This document shows, one piece after another, positions 21,027 to 32,937 of a DNA stretch of 64,000 nucleotides. Source of the stretch: Nansenia antarctica (taxonomy: Eukaryota; Chordata; Actinopteri; Argentiniformes; Microstomatidae). Under the pieces are notes generated by a model that worked only from the letters and a program-made list of their open reading frames with translations, had not been told where the DNA came from and did not search any database. Position numbers and translations under genes: made by a program. The stretch spans positions 19,385,868 through 19,449,867 of the forward strand of contig OZ022342.1 in the NCBI GenBank assembly GCA_963989245.1, written 5' to 3'. Position 1 is the first letter of the stretch, and each line of letters starts with the position of its first letter.

Positions 21027-23438
21027 CTCGTATGTGTCGCCTGCGCTGTTCAGTGTCATGATACTTTCTCCAACGATCTCAACTGGACTCTTCTTCATTG
21101 TGTTATCAGCACGCAGCGTGTTGTCATTGTATGACGTAACAAACTTGAAGTCACTGGTGCGTGAGCCCGTTGTCAGGTATGCGTCATAATTGTAAGAGCT
21201 ACGGAGAGTTCCAGCTCCATCCACCTCTGCATAGTTGGGAGGGAAATACGCGCTGGGAATGGTGACTGCTCCATCAAACAACATTCGAGGCTTTCTCCTA
21301 CGGCAAAACCTCACGGCCACGATGAGAATAATGAAAGTGATGAAAAAGGTGGAAACGGAAACCAGTGCGATGATCAGGTAGGAGGTTAGTTTGGAACTAC
21401 TCCCATCATAAGACATGTCTTTCAGTTCTGGAACTTCAGCCAAGTTGTCTGATATGAGTAAATATACCGAACAGGTTGTAGAGAGAGAGGGCTGTCCGTT
21501 ATCTTTCACTGATATAACAAGGTTCTGCTTCATACTGTCAGATTCAGAAATGTCCCGTTGTACCCTGATTTCTCCGGTGTGGAGACCAATAGAGAAAAGT
21601 CCCGGATCAGTCGATTTCACGATCTGATATGAAAGCCACGCATTCTGTCCAGAGTCAGCATCCACAGCTATGACCTTGGAAACAAGTGACCCCGCCATAG
21701 CAGCTTTGGGGACCATCTCAGTCATCAAGGAGTTCCCTGCTGTAGCAGGATATAATATCTGTGGAGAGTTATCATTCTCATCGGTTATGAAGACGCTCAC
21801 AGTCACGTTACTGCTGAGTGGAGGAGAACCATTGTCTCTGGCTACAACGTGGACTTTGAAGCTCCTAAACTGTTCATAATCAAATGCTCTCACAGCATGG
21901 ATCACCCCCGAGTCTCCATTAATGGATAAGAATGACGACACTGGAACACCGTTGACTTCACTGGGCAGTAGAGAATAGACCACTGTACCGTTCTGTCTCC
22001 AGTCTGGGTCTCTGGCAGTAACAGAACATATAGAGGAGCCAGGCTTGTTATTCTCAGTCACATAGGCGCTGTAGGATTGTTCTTCAAACACAGGTGGATT
22101 GTCGTTGACGTCTGACACAGATAAATGAATGGTCTTGGATGAGGATAGGGGTGGAGACCCTTCGTCAGTGGCAGTGATTGTGATGTTATAATCTGATATC
22201 ATCTCACGGTCTAGTTTACTTGTGGTAACCAGAGAATAATAATTTTTGATAGAGGGATTTAATTTGAAAGGAACACTTTGCTGAATGGAGCAGCGGACCT
22301 GTCTGTTCCTCTCTGAGTCTTTATCCTGTACATTAATGATGCCCACCTCAGTGCCAGGTAACACATTCTCAAGAACAGGATTGTTTAGCGATTTGATAAA
22401 TATAATAGGTGGGTTGTCATTCGCATCTGTGATTCCGATTATAACTTTACAATTTGAAGCTGACCCTAAACCATCCTTTGCCTCTAAGCTCATTTCATAA
22501 TATGTTTCCTCTTCAAAATCAATAGGGCCTCTTACTGTTATTTCTCCGGTGGTCTTATTGATAGAAAACAGTTTCACTGCTCTGTTACTTACATGACTGA
22601 ACTCATAAGTCACCTCTCCATTCAGTCCTTCGTCTGCATCAGTAGCCGTTACTGTTGTTACTACTGTACCTAACGGAGCGTTTTCGGGTAGACTGACCTT
22701 GTAGACATTCTGGCTAAACACTGGAATATTATCGTTGGCATCTAAAACTGTGACGTGTATAACAACAGTACCAGACCTCTGAGGAGTCCCACCGTCAACC
22801 GCAGTCAATAAGAGGGTCAACTCCTGCAGTTGTTCACGATCTAACTCCTTTTCTAATATTAATTCACTGTATTTCCCTCCGTCTGATTTCGTATTAACAC
22901 TTAAACCGAAGTAGTCATTTTTTTCAAGAGAATATTTTTGAACTGCGTTTTGTCCAATATCCGCATCATGGGCCTCGCGCAGGAGGAAACGCGTTCCTCT
23001 AACGGCCGATTCTCTGATTTCTAGTTCAATGCGGTTATTCGAAAAAATTGGGGAGTTATCGTTTGTATCTTGAATTTGCACAGTTATACGATGTAATTCT
23101 AAAGGATTCTCTAACACAAGCTCGTATTTTAAAGAACAAGAAACCCTCGGCCCACACAGCTCCTCCCTGTCTATTGTTTCAGCCACAACTAAATCTCCAG
23201 TACTCAGATTAATGTCACAATAACGTTGACGACTGCCATCTATATCCAAACGAGCCTTGCGAGCAGAAAATCCTCTCGCATCCAACCCCAGATCCTTAGC
23301 CAAGTTTCCAATCACAGTTCCGCGTTTCATCTCCTCCGGAATACCATAGTTCATGTCTCCAAGGCTTGTCCGCACTAATAACATAATAAAAAGCAGACAG
23401 TAGGTCGAGGCCGATACTGATAATCCAACGTGTTCCAT
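21027..23438 (-). CDS. pcdhg: Protocadherin gamma-A-like variable exon D (MEHVG class)
   Basis: An 804-codon intact exon, from the ATG of [16 protein letters not shown] to GAG at the donor GTAAATC. Signal peptide, EC1-EC6, membrane helix and tail are all present. EC2 carries the [15 protein letters not shown] version, nearly that of exon H. EC1 has MNYGIPEE where the class has MNYAIPEE, and the EC1-EC2 linker is DTNDN. These small EC1-EC3 changes are where adhesive specificity lies in the family. An in-frame ATG 17 codons upstream is ignored in favour of the conserved start. Confidence 0.94.
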
Positions 23439-23584
23439 AATCCAAAACTGTATAAATCTTACTAAAAGGGATATGAATACGTTTTTCAACCCTTAAAATC
23501 TAACATTTACTCGGTAATTGTGTCCAATAAAACGCACAATATGGTCCATCTGAAAGAGCCGGCGGTTTGTGTCATTGAAAATAT

Positions 23585-23670
23585 ATTCTTCCCTCTTTTG
23601 GTTAAACTGGGTGGAGACGTGTATGTCGTCCAATATGCAGTGAACAGCGACACATAGAGTAATGCATGGA
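23585..23670 (-). promoter_or_regulatory. Conserved promoter block (CSE/CGCT box) of exon D
   Basis: CTGGGTGGAGACGTGTATGT, then GCAGTGAACAGCGACACATA, about 200 bp upstream of the start. Confidence 0.7.
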
Positions 23671-24593
23671 AAACTACATTCAAATGTTTAAAACTCACAA
23701 TCTAACACAAATGTTCCACATAGAACATCAAGCGCTTGAATGACAGCTGTTCACCAGAAGTATATCCACACAATTACATATACTTCAGCCTAAAGCATGC
23801 AGGGAAAATGTTTATTTGTTTTTTCCTTCCTTTAGTTGAAAGGCCGACCATCAACTCACTACAGTTTTGCCTTCTTCCAATCCTCTCCTAAAGAGCTGTC
23901 CATATGTATGGTGCTGAAACACTGCTGGCGTCAATTTATCTAAATGTTTAATACTTGTTCAATATATTTAATACAATCAGAGAGACGTACTTGACAAAGG
24001 CCAGACTATCTGTATATGTATTAAATAGATCTACTCTACACTCAAATAATAAGATGTCATTAAATTGTAATAGGGAACGTAGTGGTATGGCTATACAACG
24101 ATAAGTCATACTTCAAGTAATTGAACAAATTATATTTTAATTCAGCATTAATAACATAATGTATTCAAATTATATTTTATTGCAGGTAATTTGTATACGC
24201 CAATTCAGCATGGAATTAAAGAGCATGAAGAGACAATAATGAACATCTTTAAGAAAAGTCAGGAAAACATCGCCACAATAGCATGCAGCAAAATCTTAAG
24301 CTCACTATAGTCAATATACCATTAAAATACCAATATGTGCTGTATGATGTATCCATGTGCATCAATACATGTTTGGTCATAGGAATGGAGCTAATTAGAC
24401 ACCAGCACGAATAAAACATGGCCGTTTTTTATATTAAAAAACATTGTCCATCCTCCAAATTTGCGATGGACAAGCTCAGATACCTTGGAATTCAGAGTGG
24501 TGGAATTCAAATAAGTTCAAGCAGGTTATAAGCAGACTCACAATCATAAGCAATCATGTATTCATCGGCGATAACGTTAAAAGCATGATTTAC
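23671..24593. other. Intergenic between exons E and D (no gene)
   Basis: AT-rich inter-exon DNA with partial similarity to other units. No coding region, RNA gene or clear repeat was recognised. Confidence 0.6.
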
Positions 24594-27005
24594 CTCGTAT
24601 GTTTCGCCTGCGCTGTTCAGTGTCATGATACTTTCTCCAATGTGCTCAACTGGACTCTTCTTCATTGTGTTATCAGCACACAGCGTGTTGTCATTGTATG
24701 GCGTAACAAACTTGAAGTCACTGGTGCGTGAGCCCGTTGTCAGGTATGCGTCATAATTGTAAGAGCTACGGAGAGTTCCAGCTCCATCCACCTCTGCATA
24801 GTTGGGAGGGAAATACGCGCTGGGAATGGTGACTGCGCCATCAAACAACATTCGAGGCTTTCTCCTACGGCAAAACCTCACGGCCACGATGAGAATAATG
24901 AAAGTGATGAAAAAGGTGGAAACGGACACCAGTGCGATGATCAGGTAGGAGGTTAGTTTGGAACTACTCCCATCATAAGACATGTCTTTCAGTTCTGGAA
25001 CTTCAGCCAAGTTGTCTGATATAAGTAAATATACTGAACCGGTTGTAGAGAGAGAGGGCTGTCCGTTATCTTTCACTGATATAACAAGGTTCTGCTTCAT
25101 ACTGTCAGATTCAGAAATGTCCCGCTGTGCCCTGATCTCTCCGCTGTGGAGACCGATAATGAAAAGTCCCGGATCAGTCGATTTCATGATCTGATATGAA
25201 AGCCACGCATTCTGTCCAGAGTCACCATCCACAGCTATCACCTTGGAAACAAGTGACCCCGCCATAGCAGCTTTGGGGACCATCTCAGTCATCAAGGAGT
25301 TCCCTGCTGTAGCAGGATATAATATCTGTGGAGAGTTATCATTCTCATCTGTTATGAAGACACTCACAGTCACGTTGCTGCTGAGCGGAGGAGAACCATT
25401 GTCTCTGGCTAAAACGTGGACTTTGAAGCTCCTAAACTGTTCATAATCAAATGCTCTCACAGCATGGATCACCCCCGTGTCTCCGTTAATGGATAAGAAT
25501 GACGACACTGGAACACTGTTGACTTCACTGGGCAGTAGAGAATAGACCACTGTACCGTTCTGTCTCCAGTCTGGGTCTCTGGCAGTAACAGAACATATAG
25601 AGGAGCCAGGCTTATTATTCTCAGTCACATAGGCGCTGTAGGATTGTTCTTCAAACACAGGTGGATTGTCGTTGACGTCTGACACAGATAAATGAATAGT
25701 CTTTGAGGAGGATAGGGGTGGAGACCCCTCATCTGTTGCAGTGATGGTGATGTTATAATCTGATATCATCTCACGGTCTAGTTTACTTGTGGTTACAAGA
25801 GAATAATAATTTTTGATTGAGGGGTTTAATTTGAAAGGAACATTTTGCTGAATCGAGCAGCGGACCAGTCTATTTCTCTCTGAGTCTTCATCCTGCACAT
25901 TAATGATGCCCACCTCAGTGCCAGGTAACACATTCTCAGGAACAGGACTGTTTAGCGATTTGATAAATATAATAGGTGCATTGTCATTCGCATCTGTGAT
26001 TTCGATTATAACTTTACATTTTGAAGCTGACCCTAATCCATCCTTTGCCTCTACGCTCATTTCATAGTATGTTTCGTCTTCAAAGTCAATAGGGCCAACT
26101 ACACTGATTACTCCGGTTGTTTTATTAATTGAAAATAGCTTCCCTGCTTTGTTACTTACACGACTAAATTCATAAAACACCTTTCCATTCAGTCCTTCGT
26201 CTGCATCAGTAGCCGTTACTGTTGTTACTACTGTACCTAACGGAGAGTTTTCGGGTAGACTGACCTTGTAGACATTCTGACTAAACACCGGAATATTATC
26301 GTTTGCGTCCAACACAGTGACGTGTATAACAACAGTACCAGACCTCTGTGGAGTCCCACCGTCAACCGCAGTCAGTAACAGCGTCATCTCCTGCTGTTGT
26401 TCTCGATCTAACTCCTTTTCTAATATTAATTCGCTGTATTTACTTCCATCTGCGTTTGTTTTAACATCTAAACGAAAGTAGTCATTTTTTTCAAGGGAAT
26501 ATTTTTGAACAGCATTTTGTCCAATATCTGCATCATGCGCTTCGCTCAAAAGGAAGTGAGTTCCCCTATCGGCTGATTCACTGATCTCTAGTTCAATGCG
26601 GCTGTTAGAAAATACTGGAGAGTTGTCGTTTACATCTTGGATTTGCACAATAATACGATGCAATTCTAGAGGATTCTCTAACACAAGCTCGTATTTTAAA
26701 GAACAAGAAAGCCTCGACCCGCACAGCTCCTCCCTGTCTATTGTTTCACCCACAACGAAATCTCCAGTATTCAGATTAATGTCACAATAACGTTGACGAC
26801 TGCCATCCATATCCAAACGAGCCTTACGAGCAGAAAATCCTCTCGCATCCAGCCCCAGATCCTTAGCCAAGTTTCCGATCACAGATCCGCGTTTCATCTC
26901 CTCCGGAATCGCATAGTTCATGTCTCCAAGGCTTGTCCGCACTAAGAACATAATCATAACCAGAAAGCACATCGAGGCCGATACTGATAATCCAACGTGT
27001 TCCAT
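24594..27005 (-). CDS. pcdhg: Protocadherin gamma-A-like variable exon E (MEHVG class)
   Basis: An 804-codon intact exon starting [15 protein letters not shown] and ending GETYE at the donor GTAAATC. It is the closest relative of exon F in EC1-EC3: both have [15 protein letters not shown] in EC2 and [20 protein letters not shown] in EC3. Differences from F include SEAHDADIG for REAHDADIG and NGKVFYEFS for NGEVTYEFS. All calcium linkers and the membrane helix are intact. The intron sequence after the donor is open for many codons and matches that after exon J, showing homology beyond the exon. Confidence 0.94.
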
Positions 27006-27159
27006 AATCCAAAACTGTATTCCGACTCCAGAGTTGTATAAATATGCTATTCAACATTCACAATAAAACATTTACTCCTTAGGTTGATTGTGTCCAATGA
27101 AATAAACGCTTTAAACTGTCTGAAGGCGACGACGGTTTGTCACACACCACAGACAATAT

Positions 27160-27245
27160 ATCCTCCCTCTTATGGGTAAACTGGGTGGAGACGTGTATCT
27201 CCTCCAATATGCAGTAAACAGCGACACGTAGAGTATTCGTTAGAA
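27160..27245 (-). promoter_or_regulatory. Conserved promoter block (CSE/CGCT box) of exon E
   Basis: CTGGGTGGAGACGTGTATCT, then TGCAGTAAACAGCGACACGT. The spacing to the start codon (about 210 bp) matches its paralogues. Confidence 0.7.
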
Positions 27246-28270
27246 AACTACAATCCAAAGTATTTAATCACAATTCTAGAGTGTGTTGCAATTCTAAAAC
27301 AAAGGCTGAAATTAAAGTTACGCAAAAAAAACATGCGATCGTGAATACCCACAAGGTAAAACATACAGTATGTTCCCACAACATATTAAATTAATTAACA
27401 CGACTTGTCAATAGTTTGTTAAAGCATTAACAGGACAAACTTGCTGTATAGTTATAGCTCAGTAGTCATTACACCGTTTCCCCTTTCAATGCGCTTCTGT
27501 GGGCTGTCCACATGTGTGGTGCTGAAACGACTAGGCCTGCTTATCTGAGGGGCTGTGTCCGTAGTGGTGACCACAATACTTCGTATCAATTGACACCTCA
27601 TCTCCAGAATATCCCTTAGATTGTACCATAGTAGCTTGCTGGTGAACTACACTCAAATACAGAGAGGGAACGTATAGCCTGAATGCAAAATGCAAGAGAC
27701 GAATTCGACATGGAAAAGAATGACAGTGTATTGAAAAAACTGCAGTTTAAATAAACAAACTACATGTATATTTATATTACATACTGCAGTTGTTTTCTGT
27801 CTTGTTATAATAACACTATGCAATTTATATTATTCAGGATAACAGACGCACAACGTAGGCTTACGCAATACATAACGTTAGGATGACTGAGACTCATTAA
27901 CGTTGAAATACCTTCATGCGTTGCATAGTGAAGAAATACGCATCAATACGTCGTTTACCCCTACAAACAGAGCTTGCTACGACTAGCAGGCATGAAATAG
28001 CCAAGATATCGGCTCTAAAAAAAAGGACACCCATCCTCTAAAATGCGATAGCAAGACAGAGTCAGAGACATGAGCTGAAATTGAAGTCAAGTAAGCTTAT
28101 ATTTCATAGTTAAATAAACGAATAATAATATTATAATTATAATTATAATAATAATATAATAATAATAATTATATAATAATAATAATAATAATATTTATTA
28201 TAATAGGTGGAGAATTTGCATTTCATAGGGACTTGCTATTTCTATATTACGTTAAATAGGCATGATTTAC
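27246..28270. other. Intergenic between exons F and E (no gene)
   Basis: Inter-exon unit similar to 30925-31427 plus 32454-32937; together with that unit it forms a distinct subfamily. It holds an ATA/TAAT microsatellite at about 28122-28205. No gene seen. Confidence 0.65.
28122..28205. repeat. AT-rich trinucleotide-type microsatellite
   Basis: Irregular (ATA)n/(TAAT)n tract ending about 65 bp downstream of the exon F donor; absent at the paralogous site after exon G. Confidence 0.9.
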
Positions 28271-30682
28271 CTCACAAGTGTCGCCTGCGCTGTTCAGTGT
28301 CATGATACTTTCTCCAATGGGCTCAACTGGTCTCTTCATCAGAGTGTTATCAGCACGCAGCGTGTTGTCATTGTATGGCGTGACAAACTTGAAGTCACTG
28401 GTGCGTGAGCCCGTTGTCAGGTATGCGTCATAATTGTAAGAGCTACGGAGAGTTCCAGCTCCATCCACCTCTGCATAGTTGGGAGGGAAATACGCGCTGG
28501 GAATGGTGACTGCTCCATCAAACAACATTCGAGGCTTTCTCCTACGACAAAACCTCACGGCCACGATGAGAATAATGAAAGTGATGAAAAAGGTGGAAAC
28601 GGAAACCAGTGCGATGATCAGGTAGGAGGTTAGTTTGGAACTACTCCCATCATAAGACATGTCTTTCAGTTCTGGAACTTCAGCCAAGTTGTCTGATATG
28701 AGTAAATATACTGAACAGGTTGTAGAGAGAGAGGGCTGTCCGTTATCTTTCACTGATATAACAAGGTTCTGCTTCATACTGTCAGATTCAGAAATGTCCC
28801 GCTGTGCCCTGATCTCTCCGCTGTGGAGACCAATCGTGAAAAGTCCCGCATCAGTCGATTTCACAATCTGATATGAAAGCCACGCGTTCTGTCCAGAGTC
28901 AGAGTCCACAGCTATCACCTTGGAAACAAGCGACCCCGCCATAGCAGCTTTGGGGACCATCTCAGTCATCAAGGAGTTCCCTGCTGAAGCAGGATATAAT
29001 ATCTGTGGAGAGTTATCATTCTCATCGGTTATGAAGACGCTCACAGTCACGTTACTGCTGAGTGGAGGAGAACCATTGTCTCTGGCTACAACGTGGACTT
29101 TGAAGCTCCTAAACTGCTCATAATCAAATGCTCTCACAGCATGGATCACCCCCGTGTCTCCGTTAATGGATAAGAATGACGACACTGGAACACCGTTGAC
29201 GTCACTGGGTAGTAGAGAATAGACCACTGTACCGTTCTGTCTCCAGTCTGGGTCTTTGGCAGTAACAGAACATATAGAGGAGCCAGGCTTGTTATTCTCA
29301 GTCACATAGGCGCTGTATGATTGTTCTTCAAACACAGGTGGATTGTCATTGACGTCAGAGACAGATAAATGAATAGTCTTGGATGAGGATAAAGGTGGAG
29401 ACCCTTCGTCAGTCGCAGTGATTGTGATGTTATATTCTGATATCATCTCACGGTCTAGTTTACTTGTGGCAACAAGAGAATAATAATTTTTGATTGAGGG
29501 GTTTAATTTGAATGGAACATTTTGCTGAATGGAGCAGCGAACCTGTCTGTTCCTCTCTGAGTCTTTATCCTGTACATTAATGATGCCCACCTCAGTGCCA
29601 GGTAACACATTCTCAGGAACAGGACTGTTTAGCGATTTGATAAATATAATAGGTGCATTATCATTCGCATCTGTGATTTCAACATTAACTTTACATTTTG
29701 AAGCTGACCCTAATCCATCCTTTGCCTCTACGCTCATTTCATAGTATGTTTCGTCTTCAAAGTCAATAGGGCCAACTACACTGATTACTCCGGTTGTTTT
29801 ATTAATTGAAAATAGCTTCCCTGCTTTGTTACTTACACGACTAAATTCATAAGTCACCTCTCCATTCAGTCCTTCGTCTTCATCAATAGCCGTTACTGTT
29901 GTTACTACTGTACCTAACGGAGAGTTTTCGGGTAGACTGACCTTGTAGATATTCTGGCTAAACACCGGAATATTATCGTTCGCATCCAACACAGTGACGT
30001 GTATAACAACGGTACCAGATCTCTGTGGAGTCCCACCGTCAACCGCTGTAAGTAACAGCGTCATCTCCTGCTGTTGTTCTCGATCAAGCTTTTTCTCTAA
30101 TATTAATTCGCTGTACTTACTTCCATCTGCGTTTGTTTTAACATCTAAACGAAAGTAGTCATTTTTTTCAAGGGAATATTTTTGAACAGCATTTTGTCCA
30201 ATATCTGCATCATGCGCTTCGCGCAAAAGGAAGTGAGTTCCCCTATCGGCTGATTCACGGATCTCTAGTTCAATGCGGTTATTAGAAAATACTGGAGAGT
30301 TGTCGTTTACATCTTGGATTTGCACAATAATACGATGTAATTCTAGAGGATTCTCTAACACAAGCTCGTATTTTAAAGAACAAGAAAGCCTCGACCCGCA
30401 CAGCTCCTCCCTGTCTATTGTTTCAGCCACAACGAAATCTCCAGTATTCAGATTAACGTCACAATAACGTTGACGACTGCCATCCATATCCAAACGAGCC
30501 TTACGAGCAGAAAATCCTCTCGCATCCAGTCCCAGATCCTTAGCCAAATTTCCGATCACAGATCCGCGTTTCATCTCCTCCGGAATCGCATAGTTAATTT
30601 CTCCAAGGCTTGTCCGCACTAAGAACATAATCATAACCAGAAAGCACGTCGAGGCTGATACTGATAATCCAACGTGTTCCAT
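28271..30682 (-). CDS. pcdhg: Protocadherin gamma-A-like variable exon F (MEHVG class)
   Basis: An 804-codon intact exon from [15 protein letters not shown] to TGT-GAG at the donor GTAAATC. The penultimate residue is Cys (GDTCE) where its paralogues have Tyr (GDTYE). The tail reads [13 protein letters not shown], unlike the usual [13 protein letters not shown]. Signal peptide, six EC repeats and membrane helix are as in the other copies. EC1-EC3 are nearly those of exon E, so E and F look like a recent pair. Confidence 0.94.
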
Positions 30683-30835
30683 AATTCAAAACTGTATTCA
30701 GACTCCAGAGGGCTATGAATATGCTATTCAACCTTCGCAATAAAACATTTACTCCGTAGCTTGATTGTGTCCAACAAAACAAACGCTATAATGTGTCTGA
30801 AGTCGACGATGGTTTATCACACGCCACAGAAAAGA

Positions 30836-30922
30836 TATCCTCCCTCCTATGGGTAAACTGGATGGAGATGTGCATAACGTCCAATACGTAGTGAACAGCG
30901 ACACGTAGAGTATTCATTAGAA
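30836..30922 (-). promoter_or_regulatory. Conserved promoter block (CSE/CGCT box) of exon F
   Basis: CTGGATGGAGATGTGCATAA, then GTAGTGAACAGCGACACGTA. It is slightly more diverged than the other copies in the 5' half. Confidence 0.65.
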
Positions 30923-31427
30923 AACTACAATCCAAACGTTTTTAATCACAATTCTAGACTGTGTTGCAATTCTAATAGGCCTACAAAAGTCTGAAATTAA
31001 AGTTATGCAGTAAAACATGCGATCGTGAATACCCTGAAGGTAAAACATACAATATGTTCTCCACAACAAGTTAAAGTAATTACCAAGACCTGTCAATATA
31101 ATGAACAGGACAAACTTGCTGTATACTGTAGTTATAGCTCAGTAGTCAATACACCAATTCCCCTTTCAATGCGCTTCTGCGGGCTGTCCACATGTGTGGT
31201 GCTGAAACGACAATGCCTGCTTATCTGACGGGCTGGGCCCGTACTGGCGACCACAAGACGTTATATCAATTGACACCCCATCTCGAGAGGTCTAGCTTGA
31301 TAAAACATCCCTCATATTCTAACATAGAAATGTGAACATAGAAATGTGTTACCATGCAGGTGAACTACACTCAAATACAGAGAGGGAACTTATTGCCTGA
31401 ATGCAAAATACAAGAGGCTTATTCGAC

Positions 31428-32453
31428 TCCGATGGTTTGACACAAACAAGTTGTCATTGAACTTAGAAAAAACTAAACTTATGATATTTGGAAATCGAAA
31501 AATTAATAGTCAAGTACAAATCAAGATAGATAATGTTGAAATTGAAGGAGTTTATGAAAACACATTTTTGGGAGTTGTTATAGACCACAAACTACGTTGG
31601 AAAACACACATAAACTACTTAAAGACTAAAATATCAAAGTCTATTGCAATACTGCATAAAACGAAAGACATACAAAAAACAAAAAAAAACATACTTAATC
31701 CAAATTCATTACACATATTGTACCGTTCTCCAATAGTTCCATACATAACTTACTGTGTGGAAGTGTGGGGAAACACATACAAAACAATCACAAATCCAAT
31801 TTATTTACTACAGAAAAGAGCTATACGAATTATAAACAGAGCTGCCTATCAAGAACCAACCAACAAATTATTCATAAACACCTATGATCTCAAATTTAAA
31901 GAATTGGTGGACTTCAAAATGGCACAAGTAATGTATAAAGTAAAAAATAAGATGCTTCCAGACTGTATCCAGAGACTATTTCAAGTTAGACAGAGTAATT
32001 ATGAACTCAGAGGAATATGTATGTTTATGAAAACAAAGATTAGAACAAATGCAAAACAAAGATGTATAACGGTTAAAGGAGTTAATTTATGGAATACTTT
32101 TGAAAAGGAAATGAAAATGTGTAGTACACTAAAAGGATTTTAAAAAATAATTAAAAATAAGATGATTAACAAGTATAAAACAGAGGTTTAAATATAGTTT
32201 TTGTTTGGTATTTTTTGAACTTTTGGTTGACATGCATAAGTGAAATTTTGTTTATAAAAGTTTCAATGTTTTGATGATGCATTCATGGGGGGACATGCAT
32301 ACATGTAACAAGGCGCAATAAGCCACGGCTTCAGCCTACACCTTTTTGGTCCTGGTGTTATGAATTGGGACTGTGTACATTTTTTTAAAATATCTGTATT
32401 GTGAATTGTATAGGGGACCAAAATAAACATTCTCAATCAATTAATCAATCAAA
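31428..32453 (+). mobile_element. 5'-truncated LINE tail (CR1/L2/Rex-like) with a degenerate TCAA-type end
   Basis: The paralogous intergenic copy near 27705 reads TTCGACATGGAAAA without a break. Here the same sequence is opened after TTCGAC, and ACATGGAAAA resumes at 32453. The insert carries the end of a reverse-transcriptase ORF (31430-32143) and a 3' UTR. It ends CTCAATCAATTAATCAATCA, a tail type of L2/Maui-like fish LINEs. Clade is inferred. Confidence 0.85.
31430..32143 (+). pseudogene. C-terminal fragment of a LINE reverse transcriptase
   Basis: An open frame of about 238 codons beginning RWFDTNKLSLNLEKTK and containing FLGVVIDHKLRWKTHI, YCVEVWGNTYK and LLQKRAIRII. These are typical of the post-catalytic thumb and C-terminal part of non-LTR reverse transcriptases. 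The palm motif and the endonuclease are missing through 5' truncation, so it cannot move on its own. It ends in a normal stop and has no internal stop, so the insertion is fairly young. Confidence 0.85.
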
Positions 32454-32937
32454 CATGGAAAATAATGACAATGTATTGAAAATATACAGTTGAAATAAAC
32501 AAACGACATGTATATTTATATTACGTATTGCAGTTGTTGTCTGTCGTGTTATAATGAAAACATGTCATTTATATTAGGCTATTCAGGATAACGCACACAC
32601 AATCCAGGCTTACGCAATACATAACGTTAGGATGAATGAGACTATAATTACCGTTGAAATGCCTTTCTGTTCTGCATAGTGACGAAATACGCGTCAATAC
32701 TACATCATTTAGCCTTAAGAGAGCTCGCTAAGACCTGCTGGTATGATAGCTTATTACAAGACATTGGCTATGAAAAAGCAATCCTCTACATCCTCTAAAC
32801 TGTGATAACTACACAGTGTCAGAAACATGAGGTGGAATTCAAGTTAAGTAACATTATAGTTCATGGTTCAAGCAGGTAGTCTAACAAAATCATTTCATAG
32901 GGACTTGCTATTTCTATATTACGTTAAGTAATCATAC

